Positions 21,490-31,844 of a stretch of 36,022 nucleotides of DNA are shown here, in pieces. Numbering within the stretch: the first letter of the stretch is position 1; each line of letters begins with the position of its first letter. The position numbers and the translations under genes were made by a program. The DNA is from Hawksworthiomyces lignivorus (taxonomy: Eukaryota > Ascomycota > Sordariomycetes > Ophiostomatales > Ophiostomataceae), in contig NTMA01000160.1 of NCBI GenBank assembly GCA_002917075.1, positions 1 to 36,022 of the forward strand. The letters run 5' to 3'. The notes beneath the pieces are model-generated. The model made no database searches. It was given only the letters and a program-made list of their open reading frames with translations, and was not told the origin of the DNA.

Positions 21490-24400
21490 GGTACCTTTTG
21501 TCAACGACGTTGTCGTTTATATCATTTGTGCTGGTTTTCGCTTCAAATGGACAAAAGTTCTTTGCATCATGATACCAAAACGCCGGTTTCCCCCGCGTAT
21601 TCTCTCTGTCTTCCGATTCGGCATCCTTCCTTCTACCGCGTCCAGAGCCGTTCCGAGATTTCCTTTAGAACAAATAAGAAGGCACATATTAAACATTCCA
21701 GTATTTCTGTACCATTTTGAATAAGGGTTATTATGTAGTGCAAATTAAGCATGACACCCCGAGTATAAAGTACACCGGAAGCTCGCAACTTGCTGAGAAG
21801 CAACCGATGATACACCAAAATGATTGGCCCCTCTCAAATTGAAGGGCGTCTACCCGTAGCCATGTCTTGAAGAGCAACGTAAGAAAACAAACACAGCTGA
21901 AACAGAGACTAGCGCGGTATTAAGTGCCCTCTTCTCCATCGCATTCACCGGGAAAGGCTCCTAAAACTTAAGTTGCATAAGCTACTGCGCTAAGGCATCG
22001 GATAAGGAAGTCTCACTTCCATTTTCCTGTTGAACAACGTTATAATACTTCGGATGATCTAATAGCTGCGCCTCGTTTCCTTTAGTGCTCTTTCTTCATT
22101 ACCATTGCCACTATGGCAATCTTGCTGCATGAAACTTATTTTCTCTTGCAATATGAACCTTTGTCTTTCTCTTCTTTCTATTCACACCTTACTGAGCTCG
22201 AACGTGTAGATCCATGATGCCTATCAGGTTGATTTGATATGGGTTTCTAAGAGCAACATTCAAAATGTACATTAGAATAAGTACTCTCCATTTCTTGCAT
22301 ACCGGGGACAGCCGAAGAAGTGGCTCTGTATACGCAGCAGGAAGAAACATTAGAGCAGCAGTCGCACACAATCTCCGTCGTCATTCCATGAATTTCCGGG
22401 TTATTTGCCTCCAACCCCCTTTGCTTAGATCTCCCTGTCAGATCTGATCATTCTTGATGGTAGCGTGGATCGGTTGAGCTGGTTGTCATGTTAGTGTGAT
22501 ATGCGGGATTCCGTATGTAGGTACCAGGCTCGCCAGGTTTCGGCTTGCCAGCGAGTGCGCTTCTGCGTTAACAGGACGCTAATGCTGAGGTCTGTCAATG
22601 CTTGCATTTGAAGTGGTGAAGTAATTTTTTTTTTTTGATACTCGCACCTTTCATTCCTTTTCAATACTAAATTTTTCGTCTCTTCAATTTTTTTGCTTGG
22701 TTTTAGTATCTATAGAATACTATTTCTTTGGCTCCTTTTAGCTGGCGGCCTCCCAAAGTGAGCTCGACGTACAGGGAGCCACAAGGCTAAGGAAAAAAAA
22801 TCATACTTAGGGGCCTGTGTTATACGTACCAAGTACAAACATCTCAGGAAAGGGATTACCCATGAGGCTAGCTTCAAGCTAAGAGGCACTAACATCTCGG
22901 GGAGAGCGATGTACTACGTTGTATAAACATATCTTTCCCTGTTCTCTTATGTCATGGTGCACGCTTCCTCGCCATTCTACTATTTGTAAGCGTCCATGGC
23001 ACACATTTGAAAACAGCCGCCTCTTATTATTGCGCTCGCTCTTTTAGCTTTTATTCTGACCCATAATGTGTCACGATGTATCGGACGTATCCGAGAACCC
23101 ACAACCTTTCGATGTTTCCACATATAGCAGCAGCCAACGTCACTAAATCTTGTTACTGTTCTTGGGGTTGCTAGTGCTAGGGTATGGATTGCAGTCTACG
23201 CTTCCGTTGTCAACTGACGCAGCCGTCTTTGTTGCGACTCGCGTCTTCTTACTGATCAACTGGTCAGGGACGAATTTTGTAGCCAATCGCTTGAGAGATA
23301 ACATTAAGAACAATCAACGAAGACGTTAACAATAGAAGTCCAGAACAACAAAAACCGGCACTTTCACTGAAGATCTGCCGTCTGGGAATTCCTGCAGCCT
23401 TGCTTATCATCGGCATACATGTCAAAAAACGATTTTGCGGAGAAATAAAACTCCCCCGAGTTGTCGATGTCTAGTCTGACAAAGTTTATTGTATGGACAT
23501 TGGGGCTAGAACTTGTAGCAGCCCGTGTAAAGGCGTATCGGGAAGCACAGGGAGATCTCATCTCTGTCCAGCTGCTTTGCCAAGGAATTTTACCACTTAC
23601 AGCATGTTGTATGAATTCTACGTAGCGAGAGTGTAATCTTGACAATCAAGAGTCTAATTTCCAGAGAGGATTTTATGATGATGCTTCAAGAGAGTTAAAT
23701 ATGAGGGGAAATGCTTGCGGCTTGCAATATTTTGACGCAAATGATAGAGTAGCCCAAGTGCCATGCATCAATTGCCTCATCTGCGACATAATAGGGTCAC
23801 GATACACCATTGCACTACGACTATGTAGTTGAAGAGAAAGGTGTGATCCTCGTAATCTGCCTTGATGGATGGGTATGAGAGAGCCATTGCAAAATGTGGC
23901 GTGTGAACCCTAGCAAAGAAACAGAAGTCGAGCATCGTCATTTCTGAGCTGATGTCACCGTGATAAAAACATTAGCAAGAAGCCTGTTTTTGTGGCGTTT
24001 TCTTGATACCTAGCCGAGAAACTAGATTCAGAACAAAGACAGCGGCGAACATACCTCATCCTTCTTTTTTTCCGGCGCCGACTGTCGTTAGCTCTGGTTT
24101 TATTTATTTCTGTTCTCTACAACCTCCGTATTTACCGCCAAGCTCATGTATTTTTTTTTTAGTGCAAGCTTGCTTTCTCAACCAAAACACAGTGGACGGT
24201 CATATAGCTGGGCTGACTGTAAAGTACATCGAGGTGGTACGGAGGACATCCACCACAAGACACCACCCCAAGGCGAGAAAAAGAAAAGAAAATTAATGAT
24301 TGATTTCTCTTTCCACGGGTTCGATCTCAGCTGACTCGATGAATCGTTAGCTAAATTTTGGTTTGACATCACCATCCATTGGGACAGTTGTGTAGAGGCA

Positions 24401-25129
24401 GAGAACCCACAAAGAAAGATTTCATAATGCTTTCCTAATATTTGTGTCTCCTCGTATGTATGATTGCCCGCGCCACAAGCACTGGACTGTAGATTCTAGA
24501 ACATTTATTAACAAAGCGAAATTCGTTGAGTGAATAAGAAAGGAAACGTCTAGTTGTACACCCTTTGTTCAGCCTCATTTATTTTTATTAAACTCCCAAT
24601 GAGAGGTCTCTGTCCAGATTAAGATGCCCCAATGGCAACCGTGGCGATTGTAGCTTGGTCTCAAAGCCTTGCTTCTGCACTCGCACAGGCTCTAATGTCG
24701 GGAATTATACAAATCGAGTTGTAACAGCGTAGGGCGGCTCTAGGATCAATATCGAGTAGTTGCACGTGTGACCTTTTCGCAAGTGAGAGCAACCGCTAAT
24801 TCATATCACATAAGCTGTCGAGAGGACGGGTAAAGCGCACCCGAAGCAAGGAGCTATTGTTGTATCTCTTGTTATTCCAATAGAAACAGGTTTTTATCCA
24901 GGCTGCCCTTTTTCTTTCTCTAGAACGGGTGTGTGCAGCAAGAACCAAGGCAAACTCAAAGTTGGCTGACATGCAGTCTCCCCAAGACAACGGCGCTGAC
25001 CATGATTGGTCGTCGGTTATATGAAATATATTCAGAAAGACCCCTTTTTGAGGGCCTTTCTTCGACCAGGCGGTAGAATTTTCGGTCAGCTTTTTGTTTT
25101 GCCCTGCCCACGGACACGAGACATTCTCC

Positions 25130-25139
25130 GTACTCCGTA
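25130..25139 (-). repeat. TACGGAGTAC motif (GTACTCCGTA on plus)
   Basis: Preceded directly by a second CTCCGTAC, so the plus strand reads CTCCGTACTCCGTATCT, a partial tandem. The 13 bases GTACTCCGTATCT are shared with the copy at 26057. Confidence 0.6.
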
Positions 25140-25582
25140 TCTGTGTGCACTCATACAGATTCAGGAACCTAGGCTTAAACAGCCACAGGCCTATTTCGCA
25201 AGCGTTGTTCCAACCTTTCCAGAGCTGCCAAGACACTACGAGTAGTCATACCCGTCTCCACAATCCGCGCCGTCTTTGCCCAAACCCTGTTTTTGATCCG
25301 GCTCTAGTATATCTTATTTTGCTCACAAAAAAAAGAGGCTTGTCTCGAACGCGAAGCTGAGGGCCGTTCAAATGATATGAGAAGTTGGAGTATCATCTTG
25401 TTTCTTACGCAAATAAACAAACTTAGTCTGCGTTGTATTTTTGAAACCGGTGGCTTGCTTTGATTTTACAAATATCTTTTTTTGCATTTAATTTTTATTT
25501 AAAAATTTGGAGCTATAGTTGATTGCAAGTGGGCTCAACAGAATTCGGGCGACACAATCGAATCGCAGTTAAGTAGCATGTG

Positions 25583-25592
25583 TACGGAGTAC
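25583..25592 (+). repeat. TACGGAGTAC motif
   Basis: Exact copy in the context TGTACGGAGTACG, with GTAC at both ends. Confidence 0.6.
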
Positions 25593-26056
25593 GAATTATA
25601 TGGTATGAAGACAATGACAACGTGACGAAATAATTTGGGACAAATAATCCGTGTTAAGCATACCGGAGGAGCGAATACGAAGTGAGCGTCTGGTCGAAAC
25701 AGAGTACCGCGCGCTTGGACACCATATCCCTTTGGACTTCGCAGTACGTGTATCCTAGCGTGGTCTCCTTTTTTCCAGTACCCTTGTAGTGGGGTTGTAA
25801 ATTCACCGAGAAGACTTACATGTGAATTTGCGTTTAATGGGGATGGCAAATGCTTGAGGCGCAGCAACCTTCTCCACAGATTCTTCCATAGGAAGAAGGC
25901 GGCCAAAAAAATGAGGCAGAATTACTGTGACAGAAAACCTGCGGGACCAATCGCAACTCTACCGAGCTGCTCCATGGAGAAACCCCGTACCTACACGTTT
26001 GATGGAGATATTCACTAGCCCGTATCGTATACGTATGTTTATGGTATGAGATCCGT

Positions 26057-26066
26057 GTACTCCGTA
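26057..26066 (-). repeat. TACGGAGTAC motif (GTACTCCGTA on plus)
   Basis: Exact copy within a cluster of GTAC/CGTA-rich palindromes at 26010-26111. Confidence 0.6.
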
Positions 26067-26095
26067 TCTAGCCAGGCATGCCAGGGTACTCTGCT

Positions 26096-26111
26096 GTACG
26101 TGTACACGTAC
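26096..26111. repeat. Perfect 16-bp palindrome GTACGTGTACACGTAC
   Basis: Self-reverse-complementary over all 16 bases. It lies 30 bases from a TACGGAGTAC copy and about 70 from another near-palindrome (CGTATCGTATACGTATG). It may be a dimeric protein-binding site or a cruciform-prone spot. Confidence 0.85.
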
Positions 26112-27479
26112 TCATTTGAATAATCTCTTGCTCCATGTATGAATTTGCAACACAACATCTAGATTAATGAAATATATCGTCACTGTGACAATTTCTCAGT
26201 TTCCCCCTAGACTGTGTGGGTTGCTGCTTTCCACGATATCTTTTGAAGCGGACAGGTTGGAAAGAGGTGTTGGTCTCTAAGGCCTGTGGGGGGCTGTGCG
26301 GCCTCGCCGGCGGCTGTACGGGCGCGTGATAGAATGGCTGGACACTGGGAACCGGGATGTTCCCAAGATACTGAGAAGGCGGTAGATATGTCTTTGTTTG
26401 ATCGTCCATCGTATACTTTCTTGGCCTTTCTGTCAGTTATCACCTTACAAAAATTCATCGCTATTGACTGACCATTTGCCATCTCGGATCTGTTGGACGC
26501 TGCTGACTGGGGTTTCGCCCCTCATTTCTCAATAACGACTCTCTCAACGCCTTTCTCTGCGTCATATCTTTCGCCTGCTTTTTAGTGTTGTTACGTTGTG
26601 TCCGCCACACAAGGCTGCATCTGTCACTTGCTTCGGTCGAATGCAACTGTTTAACCTCGCGCATAATGCCATCTGCGACAATCAGCTAAGAAAACGCAAA
26701 GGAGGAGCTGCTAAGTATGTAGGTTGCTACGCTAGCCTTACAGAACTCACCCTGGTCGGCCAGTTTATTGTCAACCCCCTACCTCCACCCGCGCCATGGC
26801 TCACGAATAGGGAGGGGCGGTTCCCAGCGTCGATCGTATTAGTGACGGGCGCTATGCCACTTCAACCAGTGTTTTGTTCATTGAGTTTGCCTCAAGCATG
26901 CTCAGCTGAATGAGACCGGGAGGTGAGCTAGCGGTTTGTTGGTAACTAGCCTGGCTCGACCGGTAAAACTTAGCTGGCTCCGTCTCCTTCGCTACATTTG
27001 TCAAATGACTGTTGCTTCCTGATAGTGCTTTCTGTCTCGACCCAGATTGGTTATTTTTGTTACAGCGACTTCGTAGCCCAGAAGCCCTTCTCAATGAGAA
27101 GAAGAGGAGACACGTGCCAGGGAGGCGTTCTGTCCATACCACCTCCTTGCACGGAGTATTTCTCCATATTCTTATTTGCCGAAGGGTTTTCACATTCCTA
27201 CTTTGCCTGGTGAAGCCTTCGTTCTCCCTGGCTTGCCATGTTTCTCTCTCCACACCGCGCTGTGGCATAGTTTACCTATATTGATCCCGGGCCTGCAGGC
27301 AAACTACATAACCCGGTTCTCATTGCGCTTAGCTCTTGCGCTTACGCCATACCTAGGAACGAAAGAACGAACATTGGCCATTCTTCCTCTAGGAGGCCGA
27401 GGAGAAGGTGTTCTAGACAGCAGGCCATCTCAGTTCTCAATGGCCTCATTGCTTTTGGTCACCCTGAGCAAGTAGTAAG

Positions 27480-28560
27480 TAACGTATTGACCCCCACCCC
27501 CCTTTCTTCTTTGTCGATCCCGCCCTTTGTCGGCATCCAGGGTCGGCATCCAGCTCTGGCTTCCAGCTCTCTCCGCGGTGCGATTATTCTCTCTGTCTGA
27601 TGCAAGTCACTTTGTCTATCCTGCAAGTGGAAAAACAAGCGCAGCTCCTCGACATTTTTATTTCAAACCGACGCCGCTGGCGTGACTCCTACTGCTGCGG
27701 CCGAAACGATGGGGTACGTGCACCGAATTGCTCTTCGGTGGTGGACCCTCCTCATCTCAGAATCTTTCCGCCTGCACTTTGGTTTCTTCATTCCTTCGTG
27801 TTTTGCAAGTATTCGTTTCTTTTTCTCGCGTTTCTGTCTTCTATACCGTAGCCTGAAATGATCTACGCTGATCCTCTATCGATTTTTGGCTTTTCTCAAC
27901 ATGGCCAAGGCCTTAATGATATTGAAGGTATAAACGGAAGAGCACGCATATGTCCACACAATGTAGTGATAAGACAACGAAACAGATCTTTGTCTACATT
28001 ATAGCCTCCTTTCTTCCTTCTTCTAGATGTTCTTTGGGAATGTTGTTGACATGTTTCCATGCGTGTTTGTTTGTTTTTTTTCGTCTGTCCATGTACTTCT
28101 CCTCTGCAGGCGCTTGTTTTCCACGCGAGATTTAATAGATGGGAGGGTACAGTACATTCTTCTTTTGGCAGGTGGGCTTAGTGCGCAGTTGCACCTTCCC
28201 TCTCTTTTTTTTTTCACCCCCGGATCTTGCACCTCCCGTACCTTCCTCCTCTCATTAGTAGCCCGCAATATGGATAGTCTGCGCTAATTACACAAGACTC
28301 CTTGTTATGTGGCGATAGAGGGAGGGGGGCTTGGACAGGCTCCTCCTTCCTTTTCTCTTCTGCTGCATGTCTAGCTTGTTTCCGCCCTTCGTGTTTTCTC
28401 GTGCTTCTGGTAATTACAGAATCAATTGATTCTTTTTTGATTGTTTCATATGACGCTTGTTGTCATTTTTCCTTTTGCTGCATATTTCCAACGACATCCC
28501 CTTGCTTCGCGCGCTCTCCTCGCGTCTCCTTATTTTCTTTTCTCCATTCCTCCTCGCACC
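27480..28560 (+). promoter_or_regulatory. Pyrimidine-rich block, possible distal promoter or leader
   Basis: For about 1 kb the plus strand is strongly C/T-biased (for example 27831-27850, 28040-28085, 28340-28380, 28500-28570). This is the usual look of promoters and 5' leaders of genes read on this strand, here pointing toward the homeobox gene. No core promoter was located, so a transcription start is speculation. Confidence 0.3.
27529..27553 (+). repeat. Tandem GTCGGCATCCAG x 2
   Basis: Two exact 12-base copies, separated by one G, are followed by a related CTGGCTTCCAG. The GGCATC core is shared with the hexamer repeats at 2373 and 21445. Confidence 0.7.
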
Positions 28561-28976
28561 ACTTCTTCAACCACCTGAATTCGGTTAAGGCAGAGACATC
28601 TGCGGGTGATCAAAACCCTGCTGGCAACCTTGTATACGTCAGCGTTACACCTTCGAGACAAAATGAAAAGAAAAAAAAAAAAGGTGAAGACAAACGGAAC
28701 TAGAATAAGAAAAGAAAAGCCTAGAAAACGAACCAGAAGAATGCAACCGATTTTTCTTGGCCATGTATTGTAAAGTAGCCACACCTCTGCTCTCAACTCA
28801 GATATTTTGTCTTCCAGTCCGTTTTCTGTCGTACATACGTCTATGTAAGTATCTGTGCACTTATGTACCTTGCTTCCCTGCGATCCCTTTCCGCTTCGGA
28901 ACCATGGTTATCCTTGCAGTTGTCTTTAAGAGACTTGTCTATGACAGGATTGTAAAGGTAGAGTAGTATAAAGCCC

Positions 28977-29040
28977 GGTGGCAGGGGTTGCTGCAAGCCA
29001 CCGCAGTCACTGCGATCCTAGGGTGCAGTGGATGCCATCC
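28977..29040 (+). other. Cluster of short inverted repeats, possible structured RNA
   Basis: Three inverted repeats are packed in 64 bases. GGTGGC pairs with GCCACC (28977-29002), CACTGC with GCAGTG (29008-29030), and GGATG with CATCC (29030-29040). A TATAAAG string lies about ten bases upstream. The block is GC-richer than its surroundings. I cannot assign it to a known RNA family; it could also be paired binding sites. Confidence 0.3.
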
Positions 29041-30854
29041 CTCTTTCATCCGCGTCTATTAGCGATTGGGTTCAAAATTAAGGTGCATATTTTTATTCGG
29101 TTTCGATTTTAGGAGTGGATTCACTTCGCAGCGCTCAACGTCTATTCTCGCCCGCATTGTGCTTGGCCGTTTAGAGGTATCCGTTTTTCTGGAGCTGCCG
29201 AGTAATGGTCAGCTGTTTTGCTCGCCGCCCTTTTCTTTTTCTTGTCTGCCTTACTCATATGGCACACCGGTGTTGCAGCTAGAACAAAGTTATACACAAA
29301 TTAATAAACGGTTACCAAACAGTGCCTGCTGACCGACCTCTCAAATGCTCTGTTCTGTTGGTGGCGTGCGGCCCTAAACCTGTGCAGTGAGACCTGCATG
29401 GAAGACATATACGTACTTCAAATCTGCAAAAGGTGGACAACAAATACGTAGGCAGACAAAGTAGCGAAAGGAAGCCAAAAGACTTGAGAGGTACAAAGAC
29501 AGAAACACAATACAGAAGCTCTGAAACAGCATCGGGTAGTTTAATAGCTTTGATCGCCATCCTCCCGACCCTTGACGGGTTGCCCATGCTCGGGATGCAC
29601 GACAAAAACTGGGGGACTGATGTGCAGACCCGCTGCTCATCATCTGCTGGCTGTGGCAGGCCAAGCTAATCTCGGCTTCGTACTGGCCTTTGAGAAAGAT
29701 AGATGTTTCTCACTCCTAAAACTTTGAAATGATCTTATATCTGTGCTCTGCCTTCTCCTTGTCGTGAATAAGACGTTTTGACCAAGTTTTATCTTTCAAA
29801 ACAATGAGCTTTCAAGTCATTTTGTTCTGTGTCTTTCCTCACTTGTCGGACCGAGAAATCATCACCTTTTCATTTCTCCTCGGTCTGTGTTTTGTGCATC
29901 CAATTGCATGTTCGTATCTAGCAACGCGTCCCCTTCTCTGTTTACATTGTTGCAAAATTCTTGTTCCCAAGGCCTTCCAAATCGCGCCTCCTGACGACGG
30001 CCTGCTTCCGATGAGCAACAAGAACGCATAGACGTACACAGAGGAGATCTACATCGAATCCATTCCCTTTCCAGGTTGCGTACTACAGGGGCGACTGTAT
30101 ACAAAGCTTATCTAGAATGGTAAACTCTCCTTCATGGGCTCACATCTAATAAATATCTACTTACACATACTTGCATCCAGAATATTCCAGGTCTTGGATT
30201 TACATACGTCGTGCTATCTGTCGACGCCGGCCAGTCTTGGCTGGGGGACTAAGACTGTTTGTTTGAAAAAATAAAACAGTTGCCAGTCAAGGAAGGCAAA
30301 ACCAAAGGCTAGGTCCGGTGTTGGTGGGTCTTTGGATGGAGACAGAAGCTGATTGTCGATTGTCGTTCTCTACCCGCACGCCTTGTTAACCAGGGTCCTC
30401 AAAGTAGACCCTAGTTCCCAGCCTAGCTCGGGTTGTGTCAACTGGTCGATCTGCACATCCCCACCCACTTACACACCCCCATCATTACTGTATGAACGTA
30501 AAAAAAAAATAGCCCGATTAGCCTGCTGTACTTGTACTTTCGGTATGAAGTGGAGTCTTCAGTTGAGAGACACAAAACGCAGACGTCTGTTATTGTACAG
30601 AGTTTTTGTATTCTTTTTTGTTCCATGCAATTGCCTTTGGATCCTTGTAAGCACTCTCCGGCCCCGAGGAGATAGATTCTTTTTCTTTCAACACCTGCTT
30701 TGACCTGTCTCCAATCTCAAGACCAGCATCTCCTTCTCTACATCCCACGCAACGCTCTCATATCCATTATCTTCTCTCATCACGTTGAAAACCTGGTCGT
30801 AACGTATCTATATTCCATTAAGCTTATTCTTCATACACGCCTCTAGGGTCAAAT

Positions 30855-30855
<1 letters not shown>

Positions 30856-30895
<40 letters not shown>
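30856..30895 (+). repeat. Poly-A tract, 40 bases
   Basis: Forty consecutive A, ending in CCCCGG. It is by far the longest homopolymer in the window. I found no ORF of a reverse transcriptase or SINE-like sequence on its 5' side and no clear target-site duplication. Confidence 0.9.
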
Positions 30896-30897
<2 letters not shown>

Positions 30898-31320
30898 CCG
30901 GAGTTGTTAGATCCCACGTCTGCTCCCCCCTAACGCTTGCAAACCCACCTAGAGGTTTACAACTGTTTCTTGCACCTCGCCGCCAGTCCGTCCCCTCCGA
31001 ACATAGTACGCCTCGTTCATTCGCTCACCCGCATATGTCCGTTATACAAAAGACTGTCATCTGCCCCCCCTACGTCCCACACACGCTGGGCTCCTTCAAC
31101 TTCTCTTCTCTTATTTTAGATTGTGTTTTTATATCAGTTTTTTATTTTTATCCAACTTCGAATAACCCGAGTCCTTCTCACCGCTAGAAGTAGCATAGCA
31201 CCGACAAACTTTGATGTTTCTTTTCTTTTTCATAGCTCTTGTTTCTACTGTTACGCCATTCTTACTTACTTCGAGACTCCTATAATCTTTCATTCCTGCC
31301 TCCCTGACCTCCCACTGCCG

Positions 31321-31328
31321 CCAATTGG
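31321..31328. promoter_or_regulatory. CCAATTGG element upstream of homeobox gene
   Basis: A palindromic double CCAAT (CCAAT on both strands) lies 21 bases before a TATA box and about 520 bases before the homeobox start. Spacing and strand-neutral shape fit a promoter element. Confidence 0.45.
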
Positions 31329-31348
31329 CCAACCCAGTACAACTACGA

Positions 31349-31356
31349 TATAAAAG
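31349..31356 (+). promoter_or_regulatory. TATA box TATAAAAG of the homeobox gene
   Basis: TATAAAAG is a full-consensus TATA element, followed by about 490 bases of C/T-rich, ATG-poor sequence before the homeobox start codon. This fits a promoter with a long 5' leader. The start site itself is not visible. Confidence 0.5.
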
Positions 31357-31709
31357 AAGACTTCCCAGAGGCCCTTCTTCTTCTTTCTGCTTCCATTTCA
31401 ATACAGCCACGGGCATCATAATTTTAGACTAGTGCTGGACACTCTTGAGCTCTCTTTTCTTTTCACATCCACGGTTTAGACAGTCTTCCCTTGACAACGG
31501 AGGCATTACCTTTGCCAGATCCTCTTTCTTCCTTCTGTCTGAGACATCAGATATTCAGGTGTTTCGGTTGCTGCCGCACTACTGCAGTTTTCCTCTTTCT
31601 CTACGAACCTTCTGTCTCATCGGGCTTCCATTCCCTGTTTCTCCCTGAGAGCACTAAATATTTCTTGGCCACTACCCTAAAGCTGCGCTCCACTAATCAA
31701 CCTCTGTGG

Positions 31710-31835
31710 ATGTTTGAGAGATTCTTTTATACTAGCCTTTCATTCCCACCTTTTCTCTTTCTATCCAGCTCTTCTGTTCTTGTTTCATTTTTATACAAGT
31801 CTAATAAGTCTTCTACGGTTTTGATTCTCTCTTAA
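31710..31835 (+). CDS. Upstream ORF in the homeobox leader, 41 residues
   Basis: This is the only ATG between the TATA box and the main start. It opens a 41-residue frame (MFERFFYTSL...VLILS) ending in TAA nine bases before the ATG at 31845. The peptide is hydrophobic and Ser/Phe-rich, with no family resemblance. Position and uniqueness suggest translational control of the homeobox ORF rather than a functional protein. It would vanish if the leader is spliced across it. Confidence 0.4.
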   Translation: MFERFFYTSLSFPPFLFLSSSSVLVSFLYKSNKSSTVLILS

Positions 31836-31844
31836 AGGATTTTG

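Larger units (their letters stand above)
17902..31320. other. Gene-poor region of about 13.4 kb
   Basis: No ORF here resembles a known protein, and candidate ORFs (up to 146 codons) have irregular composition and no supporting splice structure that I could find. I looked for tRNA A/B boxes, 5S and spliceosomal RNA signatures and saw none. The sequence is moderately AT-rich with many T/A runs. It contains a hexamer repeat, recurring TACGGAGTAC motifs, a palindrome cluster, a group of short hairpins and a poly-A tract (listed separately). It could be the extended regulatory region or long leader of the downstream homeobox gene, non-coding transcripts, or decayed sequence. A gene of many very short exons cannot be excluded. 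Confidence 0.6.

Noticed and set aside
23364..23645. 93-codon minus-strand ORF with a vague flavin-oxidase look (PWQSSW, SRYAFTRAA)
   Set aside because: The resemblance is limited to a few residues, and no further exons or flavin-binding motif could be found. A profile search of the translation against FMN-binding split-barrel families would settle it.
24318..24328. GGTTCGATCTC, resembling a tRNA B box
   Set aside because: It does not end in CC, no A box lies at the right distance, and no acceptor stem can be formed.
24796..25236. 146-codon minus-strand ORF, the longest in the gene-poor region
   Set aside because: Composition is irregular (many Trp and Cys, no domain-like blocks), there is no promoter or splice support, and I recognise no family.
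26164..26482. Two overlapping minus-strand ORFs, one Pro-rich (81 and 91 codons)
   Set aside because: They use different frames of the same DNA, and neither has recognisable sequence or flanking exons.
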